From assembly GCF_019890675.1 (NCBI RefSeq), contig NZ_JAIOAA010000020.1, positions 35,970-99,969 on the forward strand: a stretch of DNA of 64,000 bases. The letters run 5' to 3'. The notes under the pieces are model-generated. The model saw only the letters and a program-made list of their open reading frames with translations, made no database searches and had not been told where the DNA came from. How positions within the stretch are numbered: the first letter of the stretch is position 1; the number at the start of each line of letters is the position of its first letter. The position numbers and the translations under genes are program-made. The stretch is from Micromonospora sp. PLK6-60. Its GTDB lineage: Bacteria > Actinomycetota > Actinomycetes > Mycobacteriales > Micromonosporaceae. This document shows, piece after piece, positions 33,738-42,209 of the stretch.

Positions 33738-34295
33738 TCAGGCCGGCCAGGCCTTGGCGAGCAGGTCGCGGGTGTCGGTGAGCAACTGCGGCAGGACCTT
33801 GGTGCGGGCGACGACCGGCATGAAGTTCGCGTCGCCGCCCCAGCGCGGCACCACGTGCTGGTGCAGGTGGGCGGCGATGCCCGCGCCGGCCACCCCGCCC
33901 TGGTTCATGCCCAGGTTGAAGCCGTGCGCGTTGCTGACCCGCCGCACCACCCGCATCGCGTCCTGGGTGAACGCGGCCAGCTCGGCGGTCTCCGGCCCGT
34001 CCAGCTCGGTGTAGTCGGCCACGTGCCGGTAGGGGCAGACCAGCAGGTGCCCGGGGTTGTACGGGTACAGGTTGAGCAGCGCGAAGACGCGCTCGCCCCG
34101 GGCCACCACGAGGCTCTGTTCGGGCGGCAGGTCCGGCGCCAGGCAGAACGGGCAGCCGGCGGGCTTCTCGTAGCCGCCCTCGGGCCGGTCCTCTCCCGAG
34201 ATGTAGGTCATCCGGTGCGGCGTCCAGAGCCGTTCCAGGCCGTCCGCCAGGCCGCCCTGGATGCCGTCGCCGGTGTGCCGCTCCGCCCCTGTCAC
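33738..34295 (-). CDS. HIT family protein, probable Ap4A phosphorylase/hydrolase
   Basis: A 185-residue HIT protein. The zinc-like CPFC knuckle is in KPAGCPFCLAPDL, and the histidine triad is in IAAHLHQHVVPRW, with LLNLYPYNPGHLLVCPYRHV ahead of it. The equivalent gene beside thrS in M. tuberculosis (Rv2613c, from memory) encodes an Ap4A phosphorylase, so nucleotide dinucleoside cleavage is likely. The GTG at 34295 gives the usual length. The neighbouring thrS gene may be its source of Ap4A, since aminoacyl-tRNA synthetases make it. Confidence 0.85.
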   Translation of the reverse strand: MTGAERHTGDGIQGGLADGLERLWTPHRMTYISGEDRPEGGYEKPAGCPFCLAPDLPPEQSLVVARGERVFALLNLYPYNPGHLLVCPYRHVADYTELDGPETAELAAFTQDAMRVVRRVSNAHGFNLGMNQGGVAGAGIAAHLHQHVVPRWGGDANFMPVVARTKVLPQLLTDTRDLLAKAWPA

Positions 34296-34362
34296 ACCGG
34301 CGATCCTACGGTCCGGGCCACCGGCACGCCGAGCCGCGCCGCCCGGCACCGACCCGGGCGGG

Positions 34363-34420
34363 GTGTTAAGCGGGGGCCCCTCCTATACAGAATGCGTTAA
34401 CAAGGGCACCCTCCTTACAC
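34363..34420 (-). repeat. Dispersed twin-GTTAAC repeat, copy C
   Basis: On the minus strand it starts TGTAAGGAGGGTGCCCTTGT, continues with GTTAACGCATTCTGTATAGG and ends GGGGCCCCCGCTTAACAC. It lies between thrS and the HIT gene. Its first TAA (34415-34417) is the thrS stop codon, so the copy abuts or replaces the end of that gene. Confidence 0.85.
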
Positions 34421-36427
34421 CGTGGCCGAAGGCCCGGTGTTCGTCCGCGACCCCACCACCTCCACCACGTGCGCAACAGCCTCCCCCACCGGCACCCCGT
34501 TGCGCTGAGACCCGTCCCGATAGCGGAACGACACCGTGCCGGCGGCCACGTCGTCGTCCCCGGCGATCACCATGAACGGGATCTTCTGCTGCTGGGCGTT
34601 GCGGATCTTCTTCTGCATCCGGTCGTCGCCGAAGTCGACCTCGGCCCGGATCCCCTGCTTGCGCAGCGTGGTGACGAACTCCTGGAGGTAGTCGGCGTGG
34701 TCGTCGCGGATCGGGATGCCGACCACCTGCACCGGGGCCAGCCAGGCCGGGAACGCGCCGGCGTAGTGCTCGGTGAGCACGCCGATGAACCGCTCGATGG
34801 AGCCGAACTTCGCACAGTGGATCATGACGGGCTGCTGCCGGGTGCCGTCGGCCGCCTGGTATTCCAGGCCGAAGCCCTTCGGCTGGTTGAAGTCGTACTG
34901 GATGGTCGACAGCTGCCAGGTCCGGCCGATCGCGTCCTTGGCCTGCACCGAGATCTTCGGGCCGTAGAAGGCCGCGCCGCCCGGGTCCGGCACCAGGTCC
35001 AGCCCGGTCTCCCGGGCGCACCGCTCGAGCACCTCGGTGGCCGTCGCCCAGTCCGCGTCGGAGCCGACGAACTTCTCCGGCTTCGACTCGTCCCGGGTCG
35101 ACAGCTCCAGGTAGAAGTCGTCGATGCCGAAGTCCTTCAGCAGGCTGAGCACGAACCCGAGCAGGTGCTTGATCTCGGCCGGCGCCTGCTCCCGGGTGCA
35201 GTAGGAGTGCGAGTCGTCCTGGGTCAGGCCACGCACCCGGGTCAGCCCGTGCACCACACCGGACTTCTCGTACCGGTAGACCGAGCCGAACTCGAACAAC
35301 CGCATCGGCAGCTCACGGTAGGACCGCCCGCGCGACCGGTAGATCAGGTTGTGCATCGGGCAGTTCATCGCCTTGAGGTAGTAGTCCGCGCCCTCCAGCT
35401 CCATGGGCGGGTACATGCCATCGGCGTAGTAGGGCAGGTGGCCCGAGGTGTGGAACAGCCCTTCCTTCGAGATGTGCGGCGTCCCGACGTACTGGAAGCC
35501 CTCCTCGATGTGGCGGGCCCGGACGTAGTCCTCCATCACCCGCTTGATCACGCCACCCTTGGGGTGGAAGACCGCCAGGCCGGAGCCGATCTCGTCGGGG
35601 AAGCTGAACAGGTCCAGGTCCGCGCCGAGCTTGCGGTGGTCGCGCCGGGCGGCCTCCTCCAACAACCGCAGGTACGCCTTGAGCTCGTCCCGGGTCGGCC
35701 ACGCGGTGCCGTAGACCCGCTGCAACTGCGGGTTCTTCTCGCTCCCCCGCCAGTACGCGGCGGCCGAGCGCATCAGCTTGAACGCGCCGATCAGCCGGGT
35801 GTTCGGCAGGTGCGGGCCGCGGCACAGGTCCGACCAGCAGACCTTGTCCTCACCGGCGGCGAGGTTGTCGTAGATGGTCAGCTCGCCGCCGCCCACCTCC
35901 ATCACCTCGGAGGAGTCCAGCCCCTCCCCCTTGACCTCGATCAACTCCAGCTTGAACGGCTCGGCGGCCAGCTCGGTCCTCGCCTCGTCCAGGCTGTCGA
36001 AGCGGCGCCGGCGGAACCGCTGGCCGGACTTGACGATCTCCTGCATCCGCTTCTCGAGCTTGGCCAGGTCGTCCGGCTGGAACGGCTTGTCGACCGCGAA
36101 GTCGTAGTAGAAGCCGTTCTCGATCGGCGGGCCGATGCCGAGCTTCGCCTCGGGGAAGACGTCCTGCACGGCCTGGGCGAGCACGTGCGCGGTGGAGTGG
36201 CGCAGCACGTTCAGCCCGTCCGGGGTGTCGAGCGCGACCGGCTCGACGCTGGTCTCCTCGGCCGGCTGCCAGTCCAGGTCACGGAGTTGGCCCTGCGGGT
36301 CACGGACCACCACGACGGCCTTCGGGCCGGTCATCGGCAGGCCGGCCGCGGCCACCGCGTCGGCCGCCGTGGTCCCGGCGGCCACGACGACGGGGTCGGC
36401 CACGACGGGGGTACGGGGTGCGGACAC
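34415..36427 (-). CDS. thrS: Threonyl-tRNA synthetase
   Basis: A 670-residue class II synthetase. An N-terminal TGS-like domain precedes the editing domain with HSTAHVLAQAV and later CRGPHLPNT. The catalytic core holds motif 2 (FGSVYRYEKSGVVHGLTRVRG), FYGPKI with the zinc ligands in MNCPMHNLIY, and motif 3 ending GSIERFIGVLTEHYAGAFP. It charges tRNA-Thr and edits mischarged serine. The GTG at 36427 has GAGGAG upstream; an ATG at 36463 lacks a site. The stop codon lies in a dispersed repeat. No T-box leader was recognised upstream. Confidence 0.96.
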   Translation of the reverse strand: MSAPRTPVVADPVVVAAGTTAADAVAAAGLPMTGPKAVVVVRDPQGQLRDLDWQPAEETSVEPVALDTPDGLNVLRHSTAHVLAQAVQDVFPEAKLGIGPPIENGFYYDFAVDKPFQPDDLAKLEKRMQEIVKSGQRFRRRRFDSLDEARTELAAEPFKLELIEVKGEGLDSSEVMEVGGGELTIYDNLAAGEDKVCWSDLCRGPHLPNTRLIGAFKLMRSAAAYWRGSEKNPQLQRVYGTAWPTRDELKAYLRLLEEAARRDHRKLGADLDLFSFPDEIGSGLAVFHPKGGVIKRVMEDYVRARHIEEGFQYVGTPHISKEGLFHTSGHLPYYADGMYPPMELEGADYYLKAMNCPMHNLIYRSRGRSYRELPMRLFEFGSVYRYEKSGVVHGLTRVRGLTQDDSHSYCTREQAPAEIKHLLGFVLSLLKDFGIDDFYLELSTRDESKPEKFVGSDADWATATEVLERCARETGLDLVPDPGGAAFYGPKISVQAKDAIGRTWQLSTIQYDFNQPKGFGLEYQAADGTRQQPVMIHCAKFGSIERFIGVLTEHYAGAFPAWLAPVQVVGIPIRDDHADYLQEFVTTLRKQGIRAEVDFGDDRMQKKIRNAQQQKIPFMVIAGDDDVAAGTVSFRYRDGSQRNGVPVGEAVAHVVEVVGSRTNTGPSATV

Positions 36428-36643
36428 GGTGAACTCCTCGAGAAGACGCGGACGTACGGACACCGCCGGTGACGGCTGGTGACGATGCTATCGGGCGCCT
36501 CTTTCCACCCGGGCGTCGGTCTTTGTCGCGTCCCACCCCGCCCGTCCGGGGTCGGGGCCCGGCGGATTGAACCTTTTCGGCCCGCCGTCCGAACCATCAG
36601 GTGTGGCCGGAGCCGGTGCCGGCCGGCGAGGGAGGGAACGCGG

Positions 36644-37741
36644 ATGACGAGGACCCGTGGTCGCGGGCGGGTACGGGCGGCCGCCGCCCTGGCCGCCGCC
36701 GTGGTCGGGGCGCTGGCCGGGCCGGGTGCGGCGCTGGCCGACGTGACGGTGAGCCCGGACCGGGCGCAGCGGGGTGGCGCGGCCGAACTCACCTTCGTGG
36801 TGCCCGAGGAGCGGGCCGGCAGCCGCACCGAGAAGATCGAGGTACGGCTGCCGGCGGCGGCGCCGATCGCCGAGGTCTTCCCGATGTCGGTGCCGGGTTG
36901 GGGCCCCCAACTCACCTACCGGAAGCTGGACACGCCGATGCCCGGCATCCACGGCGGGCAGGTGGACAGCGTCACCGCCTCGGTGATCTGGACCCGGGGC
37001 ACCGGGGCGCCGGCCGGCCCGGCCCGGCTCGGGCTCTCCCTCGGGCCGCTGCCCGAGACCGACCGGCTCGCCTTCGAGGTGATCCAGACGTACGCCGACG
37101 GCACGGTGGTCCGTTGGGCCGACCCGGCCGGCGGGGAGCGGCCGGCCCCGGCGCTCGCCCTGGCAGCGGCCCCGCCGGGGGCGCCCGGGCACGACGGCGG
37201 CGGGACCGGCCCGGGCATGAGCGGGCACGACACCGGCGGGACCGGGCCGGGCACCGGCGGGCACGACGCGGGCCTCACCGGCCCGGAGTCCGGGGGGCAC
37301 GGCCCGGCGGTCGCCGGCGAACCGGATGGCGCGCGGCCGGCCGGCGGCGACGGGCCCAGCGCCGACCTGCTGCTCGGCGGCGGCCTGCTGGCCGGACTGG
37401 GTGGTGGCGCGGTGCTCGGCTGGGCGGCCAGCCGCTGGCGCCGGCGCCCGGAGACCGACGGCGGTGGCGGCGGCGAGCCGGCGACCGCTGACTCCGCGGA
37501 CAGCGCACGCACGGACCCCACGGCCACGGACGGCGGGCCGGTGACCGCGGCGCCAGCGGACAGCACCGCCACGGACGCCGAGCCGGCGACCGCCGCGCCA
37601 GCGGGCAGCACCGCCACGGACGGCGAACCGGCGACCACCGCCGCCACGAGCAGCGGTCGGGGCTCCGGCGCGGCACCGGATGCCACCCGGCCGGAGCCGG
37701 TGGCCGTGCTCTCCGGAACGACCGGGCGGCCCGGTTCCTAG
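36644..37741 (+). CDS. YcnI-like (DUF1775) secreted and membrane-anchored protein
   Basis: A 365-residue protein. A signal peptide (to about residue 34, ending GPGAALA) leads to a DUF1775 domain: DVTVSPDRAQRGGAAELTFV, VPGWGPQLTY and FEVIQTYADGTVVRW. In known YcnI proteins the mature N-terminus is a histidine that binds copper; here it is aspartate. A linker rich in GHD/GHG repeats follows, then one membrane helix (LLLGGGLLAGLGGGAVLGWA) and a Ser/Thr/Ala/Asp tail with a 15-residue tandem repeat (three units). The ATG at 36644 follows GAGGGAGGG. A role in copper handling outside the cell is likely from the family but altered here. Confidence 0.85.
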   Translation: MTRTRGRGRVRAAAALAAAVVGALAGPGAALADVTVSPDRAQRGGAAELTFVVPEERAGSRTEKIEVRLPAAAPIAEVFPMSVPGWGPQLTYRKLDTPMPGIHGGQVDSVTASVIWTRGTGAPAGPARLGLSLGPLPETDRLAFEVIQTYADGTVVRWADPAGGERPAPALALAAAPPGAPGHDGGGTGPGMSGHDTGGTGPGTGGHDAGLTGPESGGHGPAVAGEPDGARPAGGDGPSADLLLGGGLLAGLGGGAVLGWAASRWRRRPETDGGGGGEPATADSADSARTDPTATDGGPVTAAPADSTATDAEPATAAPAGSTATDGEPATTAATSSGRGSGAAPDATRPEPVAVLSGTTGRPGS

Positions 37742-37811
37742 GGCCGCGGCGGCGCGGGCCCGGGCCCGCCCCGCAGCCGGCGGCAGGCCGGGACCAGCGC
37801 GGCGGGCCCGG

Positions 37812-38726
37812 TCAGCCGAGCCAGTCGGGCAGCGGTTCCCGGGCGGCCAGCCACCCCGCCGGCACGCCGCCGGGGGTGCCGATGCCGGCGTACGCGGCAA
37901 CCACGGCGCCGGCGATGGCGGCGGTGGTGTCGACGTCCCCGCCGGCCTCGACGCAGGCCCGTACCGCCGCGGGATAGTCGTCCAGGTGGGTGGCCGCCAC
38001 CCAGAGGGTGAACGGGACGGTGTCCTGGGCGGTCACCCGCGAACCGTTGCCCAGCGCGTCGACCGCGCGCGGCAGCGGGCCGCCGAGCAGCGTCGCCGCG
38101 CGGCGTACCCCCTGGTGGACGTCGCCGGTGGGGTCCAGCGCGGCGGCCACCGCGGCGAGCAACCGGGCCGGCGCCGGGCGGTCCCCCGTCAGCCGGGCCC
38201 GGGCGGCCAGCGAGGCGGCGACCGCGACCGCCACCGCCCCGGCGATGCCCTCCGGATGGGCGTGGGTCACCTCGGCGGAGGCCCGGGCCTGGTCGGCGGC
38301 GCGGCGGGTGGAGTCGGCGAACCAGGCGCCCAGCGGCCCGACCCGCATCGCCGCCCCGTTGCCGCAGGAGCCCTGCCCCTCGAAGGCGGACGCGGCGGCC
38401 ACCGGCCAGGGGGTGCCGGCGCGGATCAGCTCCAGGATCCGCACCGCCCCGGCGCCGTAGCGCCGGGCCGGGTCGTAGCGTCGGGCGAACGAGTCGGCCA
38501 GGGCGTCCCGGTCCACCGCGCCGGTCTCGGCCAGCACCCGCAGCACCGAGCAGGCCATCTCGGTGTCGTCGCTCCACGGCCAGGGGCCGGCCGGCGGCTC
38601 GCCCCACGGGGCCGCCGGCTGCCCGGGGACGAAGAAGGTCGCGCCGAGGGCGTCGCCGACCGAGAGCCCGGCCAGCGCGTCCCGGGCCAGCGCCGCGCGG
38701 GTGTCGGGAAACAGGGTGAACGTCAT
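37812..38726 (-). CDS. ADP-ribosylglycohydrolase family protein
   Basis: A 304-residue DraG/ARH-type hydrolase. The dinuclear magnesium site is visible in WPWSDDTEMACSVL (DDT) near the N-terminus and GGDVDTTAAIAGAVVAAYAG (the second Asp pair) near the C-terminus. GQGSCGNGAAMRVGPLGAWF is the usual core segment. These enzymes remove ADP-ribose from proteins or from small molecules such as ADP-ribosylated rifampicin-like compounds. It is divergent from a two-component system starting at 38800. Confidence 0.9.
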   Translation of the reverse strand: MTFTLFPDTRAALARDALAGLSVGDALGATFFVPGQPAAPWGEPPAGPWPWSDDTEMACSVLRVLAETGAVDRDALADSFARRYDPARRYGAGAVRILELIRAGTPWPVAAASAFEGQGSCGNGAAMRVGPLGAWFADSTRRAADQARASAEVTHAHPEGIAGAVAVAVAASLAARARLTGDRPAPARLLAAVAAALDPTGDVHQGVRRAATLLGGPLPRAVDALGNGSRVTAQDTVPFTLWVAATHLDDYPAAVRACVEAGGDVDTTAAIAGAVVAAYAGIGTPGGVPAGWLAAREPLPDWLG

Positions 38727-38799
38727 CGCTTTCCCAGCTTGCCGGGTCGCGGGGAGTGCCGCAACGCGATCAACTTGCCACGCGAAGTACGGTCTTGAC

Positions 38800-39489
38800 G
38801 TGGCCACCGTGCTCCTGGTCGAAGACGACCACGTCGTCCGCGGCGCGATGCTCCGCTCCCTCACCGACCGGGGGCACGCCGTGCACGCCGTGGGCACCGC
38901 GCTGGACGCGCTGCGCCGGGTCGCCGCGGAGACACCCGACCTGGTGGTCCTCGACCTGGGCCTGCCCGACCTGGACGGGTCGGACGCGCTGCGGATGCTG
39001 CGCGGCATCACCGACGTCCCGATCATCATCGCCACCGCCCGCGACGACGAGCAGTCGGTCGTCCGGCTGCTGCGGGCCGGCGCGGACGACTACATGGTCA
39101 AGCCGTTCACCGGGGCGCACCTGGACGCCCGGATCACCACCGTGCTGCGCCGGGTCGGCCGGGCCAGCCGTACGGTGCAACCGGCCGTGCACACCGTCGG
39201 TGGGCTGCGGGTGGACGTCGGTGAGCGCAGCGCGGTGCTCGACGGGGAGCCGCTGGCGCTCACCCGCAAGGAATTCGACCTGCTGGCGTATCTCGCCGCG
39301 CGACCCGGACGGGTAGTGTCCCGCCGGGAACTCTTGGAGGAGGTATGGCGGCAGCCGTCGGTCGGCGAGGACCAGACCATCGACGTTCACCTGTACTGGC
39401 TCCGGCGCAAAATGGGCGAGTCCGCGGCGAAGCCCCGCTACCTGCGCACCGTGCGGGGGGTGGGTTTCCGGCTGGTGGCCCCCGACTGA
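38800..39489 (+). CDS. OmpR/PhoB-family response regulator
   Basis: A 229-residue regulator. The receiver carries VLLVEDDHVVRGAMLRSL, phospho-acceptor D52 in LVVLDLGLPDLDGS and the lysine in DDYMVKPF. The C-terminal winged helix has LALTRKEFDLLAYLAARPGR and VDVHLYWLRRKMGE-like recognition features. The GTG at 38800 lacks a ribosome site; a TACGGT element at 38788-38793 could make the message leaderless, but no good -35 was seen. It overlaps its kinase gene by 4 bases. Confidence 0.9.
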   Translation: MATVLLVEDDHVVRGAMLRSLTDRGHAVHAVGTALDALRRVAAETPDLVVLDLGLPDLDGSDALRMLRGITDVPIIIATARDDEQSVVRLLRAGADDYMVKPFTGAHLDARITTVLRRVGRASRTVQPAVHTVGGLRVDVGERSAVLDGEPLALTRKEFDLLAYLAARPGRVVSRRELLEEVWRQPSVGEDQTIDVHLYWLRRKMGESAAKPRYLRTVRGVGFRLVAPD

Positions 39490-40916
39490 GGACGGCGCTG
39501 GCCGGGCTCACGGCCGGCATGTGCAGCCTGGTCGCCCTGGCCTTCCTCGTCCCGCTCGGGATCAGCCTGCGCAACGAGGCCCGCGACGAGCTGCTCGCCG
39601 ACGCCGGCCGCCGGGCCGCCCTGGTCACCGGCGCGCTGGCGGTCAGCAGCGAACCGGCCGCCGTCCGCCGGGCCGTACAGGCCAGTGGCGACTCCGCGGA
39701 GACCCGCGCGGTCGTGCACGGCCTGGCCGACGCGCCGGCCGGGCGGGCCGGCGAGGCGGACCTGGCCCGGGCCCGCGAGGACCGGCGGTCCGTGGTCACC
39801 GACGTGCCCGGCGGGGTGGTCCGGCTCGACCCGGTGGTGCTGGGCGACCGGGTCGCCGTGATCGAGGTGTTCGTGCCGGAGGACCAGCTCGACGAGGGCG
39901 CCGGGGGCACCTGGTTGCTGCTGGCGGCCGTGGCGGTCGCCCTGGTCGGCGCGTCGGTGGTGGTGGTCGACCGGGTCGCGGCCCGCGCCGTCGACGCCAC
40001 CGGGGAGCTGGTCCGGGCGGCGCGCGCGCTGGGCGACGGTGACCTGGGCGTACGGGTGACGCCGAGCGGCCCCCGGGAGCTGGCCGAGGCGGGCCACGCC
40101 TTCAACCGGATGGCCGACGGGATGGTGTCGGCCCGCTCCGACGAGCGGGAACTGGTGGCCGACCTCTCGCACCGGCTGCGTACCCCGCTGACCGCGTTGC
40201 GGCTGGACGCCGAGGCGCTGGAGTCCGACGACACGAGCATCGGCACGTTCACCGAGGCGGAGCTGGACCGTCGGCGCGGCATCCGCCGGATCCGGCAGGC
40301 CATCGCCACCCTGGAGGGCGAGGTCGACCAGTTGATCAAGACCACCCGCAAGGCGGTGACCCACGAGGCCGCGACCGGCAGCTGCGACGTCAGCGAGGTG
40401 GTCCGGGAGCGGATGGTGTTCTGGTCGGCGCTCGCCGGCGACCAGCAGCGGGCGCACCGGGTGACCGGCGCCCAGCTGCGCATCCCCGCCCCGGTGCCGC
40501 GGGCCGAGCTGGCCGCCGCGCTGGACGCGGTGATCGGCAACGTGTTCCGCTACACCCCGCAGGGCACCGCGTTCGAGGTGGCGGTGTCCCGCCGCGACGG
40601 CTGGGTGGCGATCCGGGTCGACGACGCCGGACCGGGCATCCCCGACCCGGACCGGGCGCTGCGCCGGGGCACCAGCGACCGCGGTTCGACCGGTCTGGGC
40701 CTGGACATCGCGAAACGGGTCGCGTTGCAGGCCAACGGTTCGGTGAGCATCGACCGGGCCCGGCTCGGCGGGGCCAGCGTGGTGATGCTGCTCGCCGACC
40801 CGGACGCCACCCCTCGGCAGGTGAGCCGGTTCGGGCTGGTGGGGCGGATGGCCCGGGAGGCGCGGGAGCAGAAGACCGGCCGGCGCTGGCCCCGGCAGCG
40901 CGCCGAGGACGGCTGA
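39486..40916 (+). CDS. Sensor histidine kinase (HAMP, HisKA, HATPase), possible CTG start
   Basis: A 476-residue kinase if it begins at CTG 39486, which overlaps the regulator stop as CTGA. TM1 (about 3-23) is then complete. An extracytoplasmic region of about 110 residues, TM2, a HAMP domain (ALGDGDLGVRVTPSGPRELA) and H229 in LVADLSHRLRTPLTALRLDA follow. The ATPase domain has AVIGNVFRYTP, DDAGPGIP and STGLGLDIAKRVA. The first ATG (39519) would cut into TM1, and no in-frame GTG is close. The C-terminus is basic and likely disordered. The signal is unknown. Confidence 0.83.
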   Translation: MRTALAGLTAGMCSLVALAFLVPLGISLRNEARDELLADAGRRAALVTGALAVSSEPAAVRRAVQASGDSAETRAVVHGLADAPAGRAGEADLARAREDRRSVVTDVPGGVVRLDPVVLGDRVAVIEVFVPEDQLDEGAGGTWLLLAAVAVALVGASVVVVDRVAARAVDATGELVRAARALGDGDLGVRVTPSGPRELAEAGHAFNRMADGMVSARSDERELVADLSHRLRTPLTALRLDAEALESDDTSIGTFTEAELDRRRGIRRIRQAIATLEGEVDQLIKTTRKAVTHEAATGSCDVSEVVRERMVFWSALAGDQQRAHRVTGAQLRIPAPVPRAELAAALDAVIGNVFRYTPQGTAFEVAVSRRDGWVAIRVDDAGPGIPDPDRALRRGTSDRGSTGLGLDIAKRVALQANGSVSIDRARLGGASVVMLLADPDATPRQVSRFGLVGRMAREAREQKTGRRWPRQRAEDG

Positions 40917-41115
40917 GCCGGTGAGCGCGAGGAACGAGCCGGGTCGCCAGCCCGCGGTCGCGAACGACGCAAGCGCGACGGTTGTGCCCGAACGCAAGTC
41001 TTCCTTAGATCCGGGTTAACCCCGGCGGCGTACCGGCCGGGAGCTGACAGGATCAGATCCGAACCCATCAGTTCCGCCGGCCACACGCCCCGTTCCATCC
41101 AACGGCCGGTGGGGC

Positions 41116-41162
41116 GCGCGCGGCGGGAGTCGGTCCCCCCACACCTGACTCCCGCCGCGCGC
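41116..41162. terminator. Bidirectional terminator between kinase and add
   Basis: A 16-bp perfect stem, GCGCGCGGCGGGAGTC (41116-41131) with its complement at 41147-41162, flanks a 15-base loop. The two neighbouring genes converge here. The rest of the 267-base gap contains a GGGTTAACCC palindrome at about 41014-41023 and no recognisable gene. Confidence 0.75.
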
Positions 41163-41183
41163 CACTCCACACCCGCGCCGGGC

Positions 41184-42209
41184 TCAGCGCCCGTTCGCCG
41201 CCAGGTACGCGTCGATCTCCCCGCTGATCCGGGCCTGCTCCGCCGGCTCCAGGAACGACGCGGTCACCGCGTCCCGGGCCAGCCCGGCCAGCCCCTCCGG
41301 TCCGACCCCGAGCAGCTCGGCGGCGACCGCGTACTCGTCGTTGAGGGTGGTGCCGAACATCGGCGGGTCGTCGGAGTTGATGCTGACCAGCACCCCGGCG
41401 TCGACCAGTTGCCGCAGCGGGTGCTCGGCGAGCGTGGCCACCGCCCGGGTGCGCACGTTGGAGGTGGGGCAGACCTCCAGCGCGATCCGGTGCTCGGCGA
41501 GGTGGGCCAGCAGTTCCGGGTCCCGGGCCGCGGAGATGCCGTGCCCGATCCGCTCGGCGCCCAGGTCGCGCAGCGCGTCCCAGACGGTCTGCGGGCCGGT
41601 GGTCTCCCCGGCGTGCGGCACGGACCGCAGGCCGGCCGCCCGGGCCTGGTCGAAGTACGGCTTGAACTGCGGCCGGGGCACCCCGATCTCCGGGCCGCCG
41701 AGACCGAAGCTGATCAACCCGTCGGGGCGTTCGGCCAACGCGATCCGCAGCGTCTCCTCGGCGGCCGGGAGGCCGGCCTCGCCGGGGATGTCGAAGCACC
41801 AGCGCAGCGCGATGCCGAAGTCGGCCTCGGCCCGCTTGCGGGCGTCCTCGATCGCCTCGCAGAAGGCGGGCGCGGGGATGCCGCGGTGCACGTGCGAGTA
41901 CGGCGTGACGGTCAGCTCGGCGTACCGGACCTGCTGACGGGCCAGCTCGCGGGCCACCTCGTGGGTGAGGATCCAGACGTCCTCGGGGTCCCGGATCAGG
42001 TCGACCACGCTGAGGTAGACCTCGATGAAGTGGGCGAAGTCGCGGAACGCGAAGTAGTCGGCGAGCTTGTCCGGGTCGGCCGGGACGGGGCTGCGCCCCT
42101 CGTGCCGGGCGGCCAGCTCGGCGACGATGCGGGGCGAGGCGGAGCCGACGTGGTGCACGTGCAGCTCGACCTTGGGCAGTCCGGCGATGAAGGTGGGCAG
42201 GTCGGTCAC
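41184..42209 (-). CDS. add: Adenosine deaminase
   Basis: A 341-residue amidohydrolase. Metal ligands sit in KVELHVHHVGSASP, in SVPHAGETTGPQTVW and in SINSDDPPMFGTTL. The catalytic GE pair is in AGE, and ERIGHGISAARDPELLAHL completes the active site. It turns adenosine or deoxyadenosine into inosine for purine salvage. The conserved HLHXHL-type motif is HVHHVG here, with V in place of the usual L, which may point to the adenosine deaminase-like group. The GTG start at 42209 overlaps the upstream methyltransferase stop. Confidence 0.88.
   Translation of the reverse strand: MTDLPTFIAGLPKVELHVHHVGSASPRIVAELAARHEGRSPVPADPDKLADYFAFRDFAHFIEVYLSVVDLIRDPEDVWILTHEVARELARQQVRYAELTVTPYSHVHRGIPAPAFCEAIEDARKRAEADFGIALRWCFDIPGEAGLPAAEETLRIALAERPDGLISFGLGGPEIGVPRPQFKPYFDQARAAGLRSVPHAGETTGPQTVWDALRDLGAERIGHGISAARDPELLAHLAEHRIALEVCPTSNVRTRAVATLAEHPLRQLVDAGVLVSINSDDPPMFGTTLNDEYAVAAELLGVGPEGLAGLARDAVTASFLEPAEQARISGEIDAYLAANGR

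Noticed and set aside
36428..36643. T-box riboswitch upstream of thrS
   Set aside because: No T-box sequence (TGGNACCGCG-like) or specifier structure was found in the gap.
40921..40985. GTGAGCGCGAGGAACGAGCC and the following stretch as a possible tRNA or small RNA
   Set aside because: It does not fold as a cloverleaf. I recall the motif as a frequent intergenic string in actinobacteria, with no evidence here for an RNA gene.
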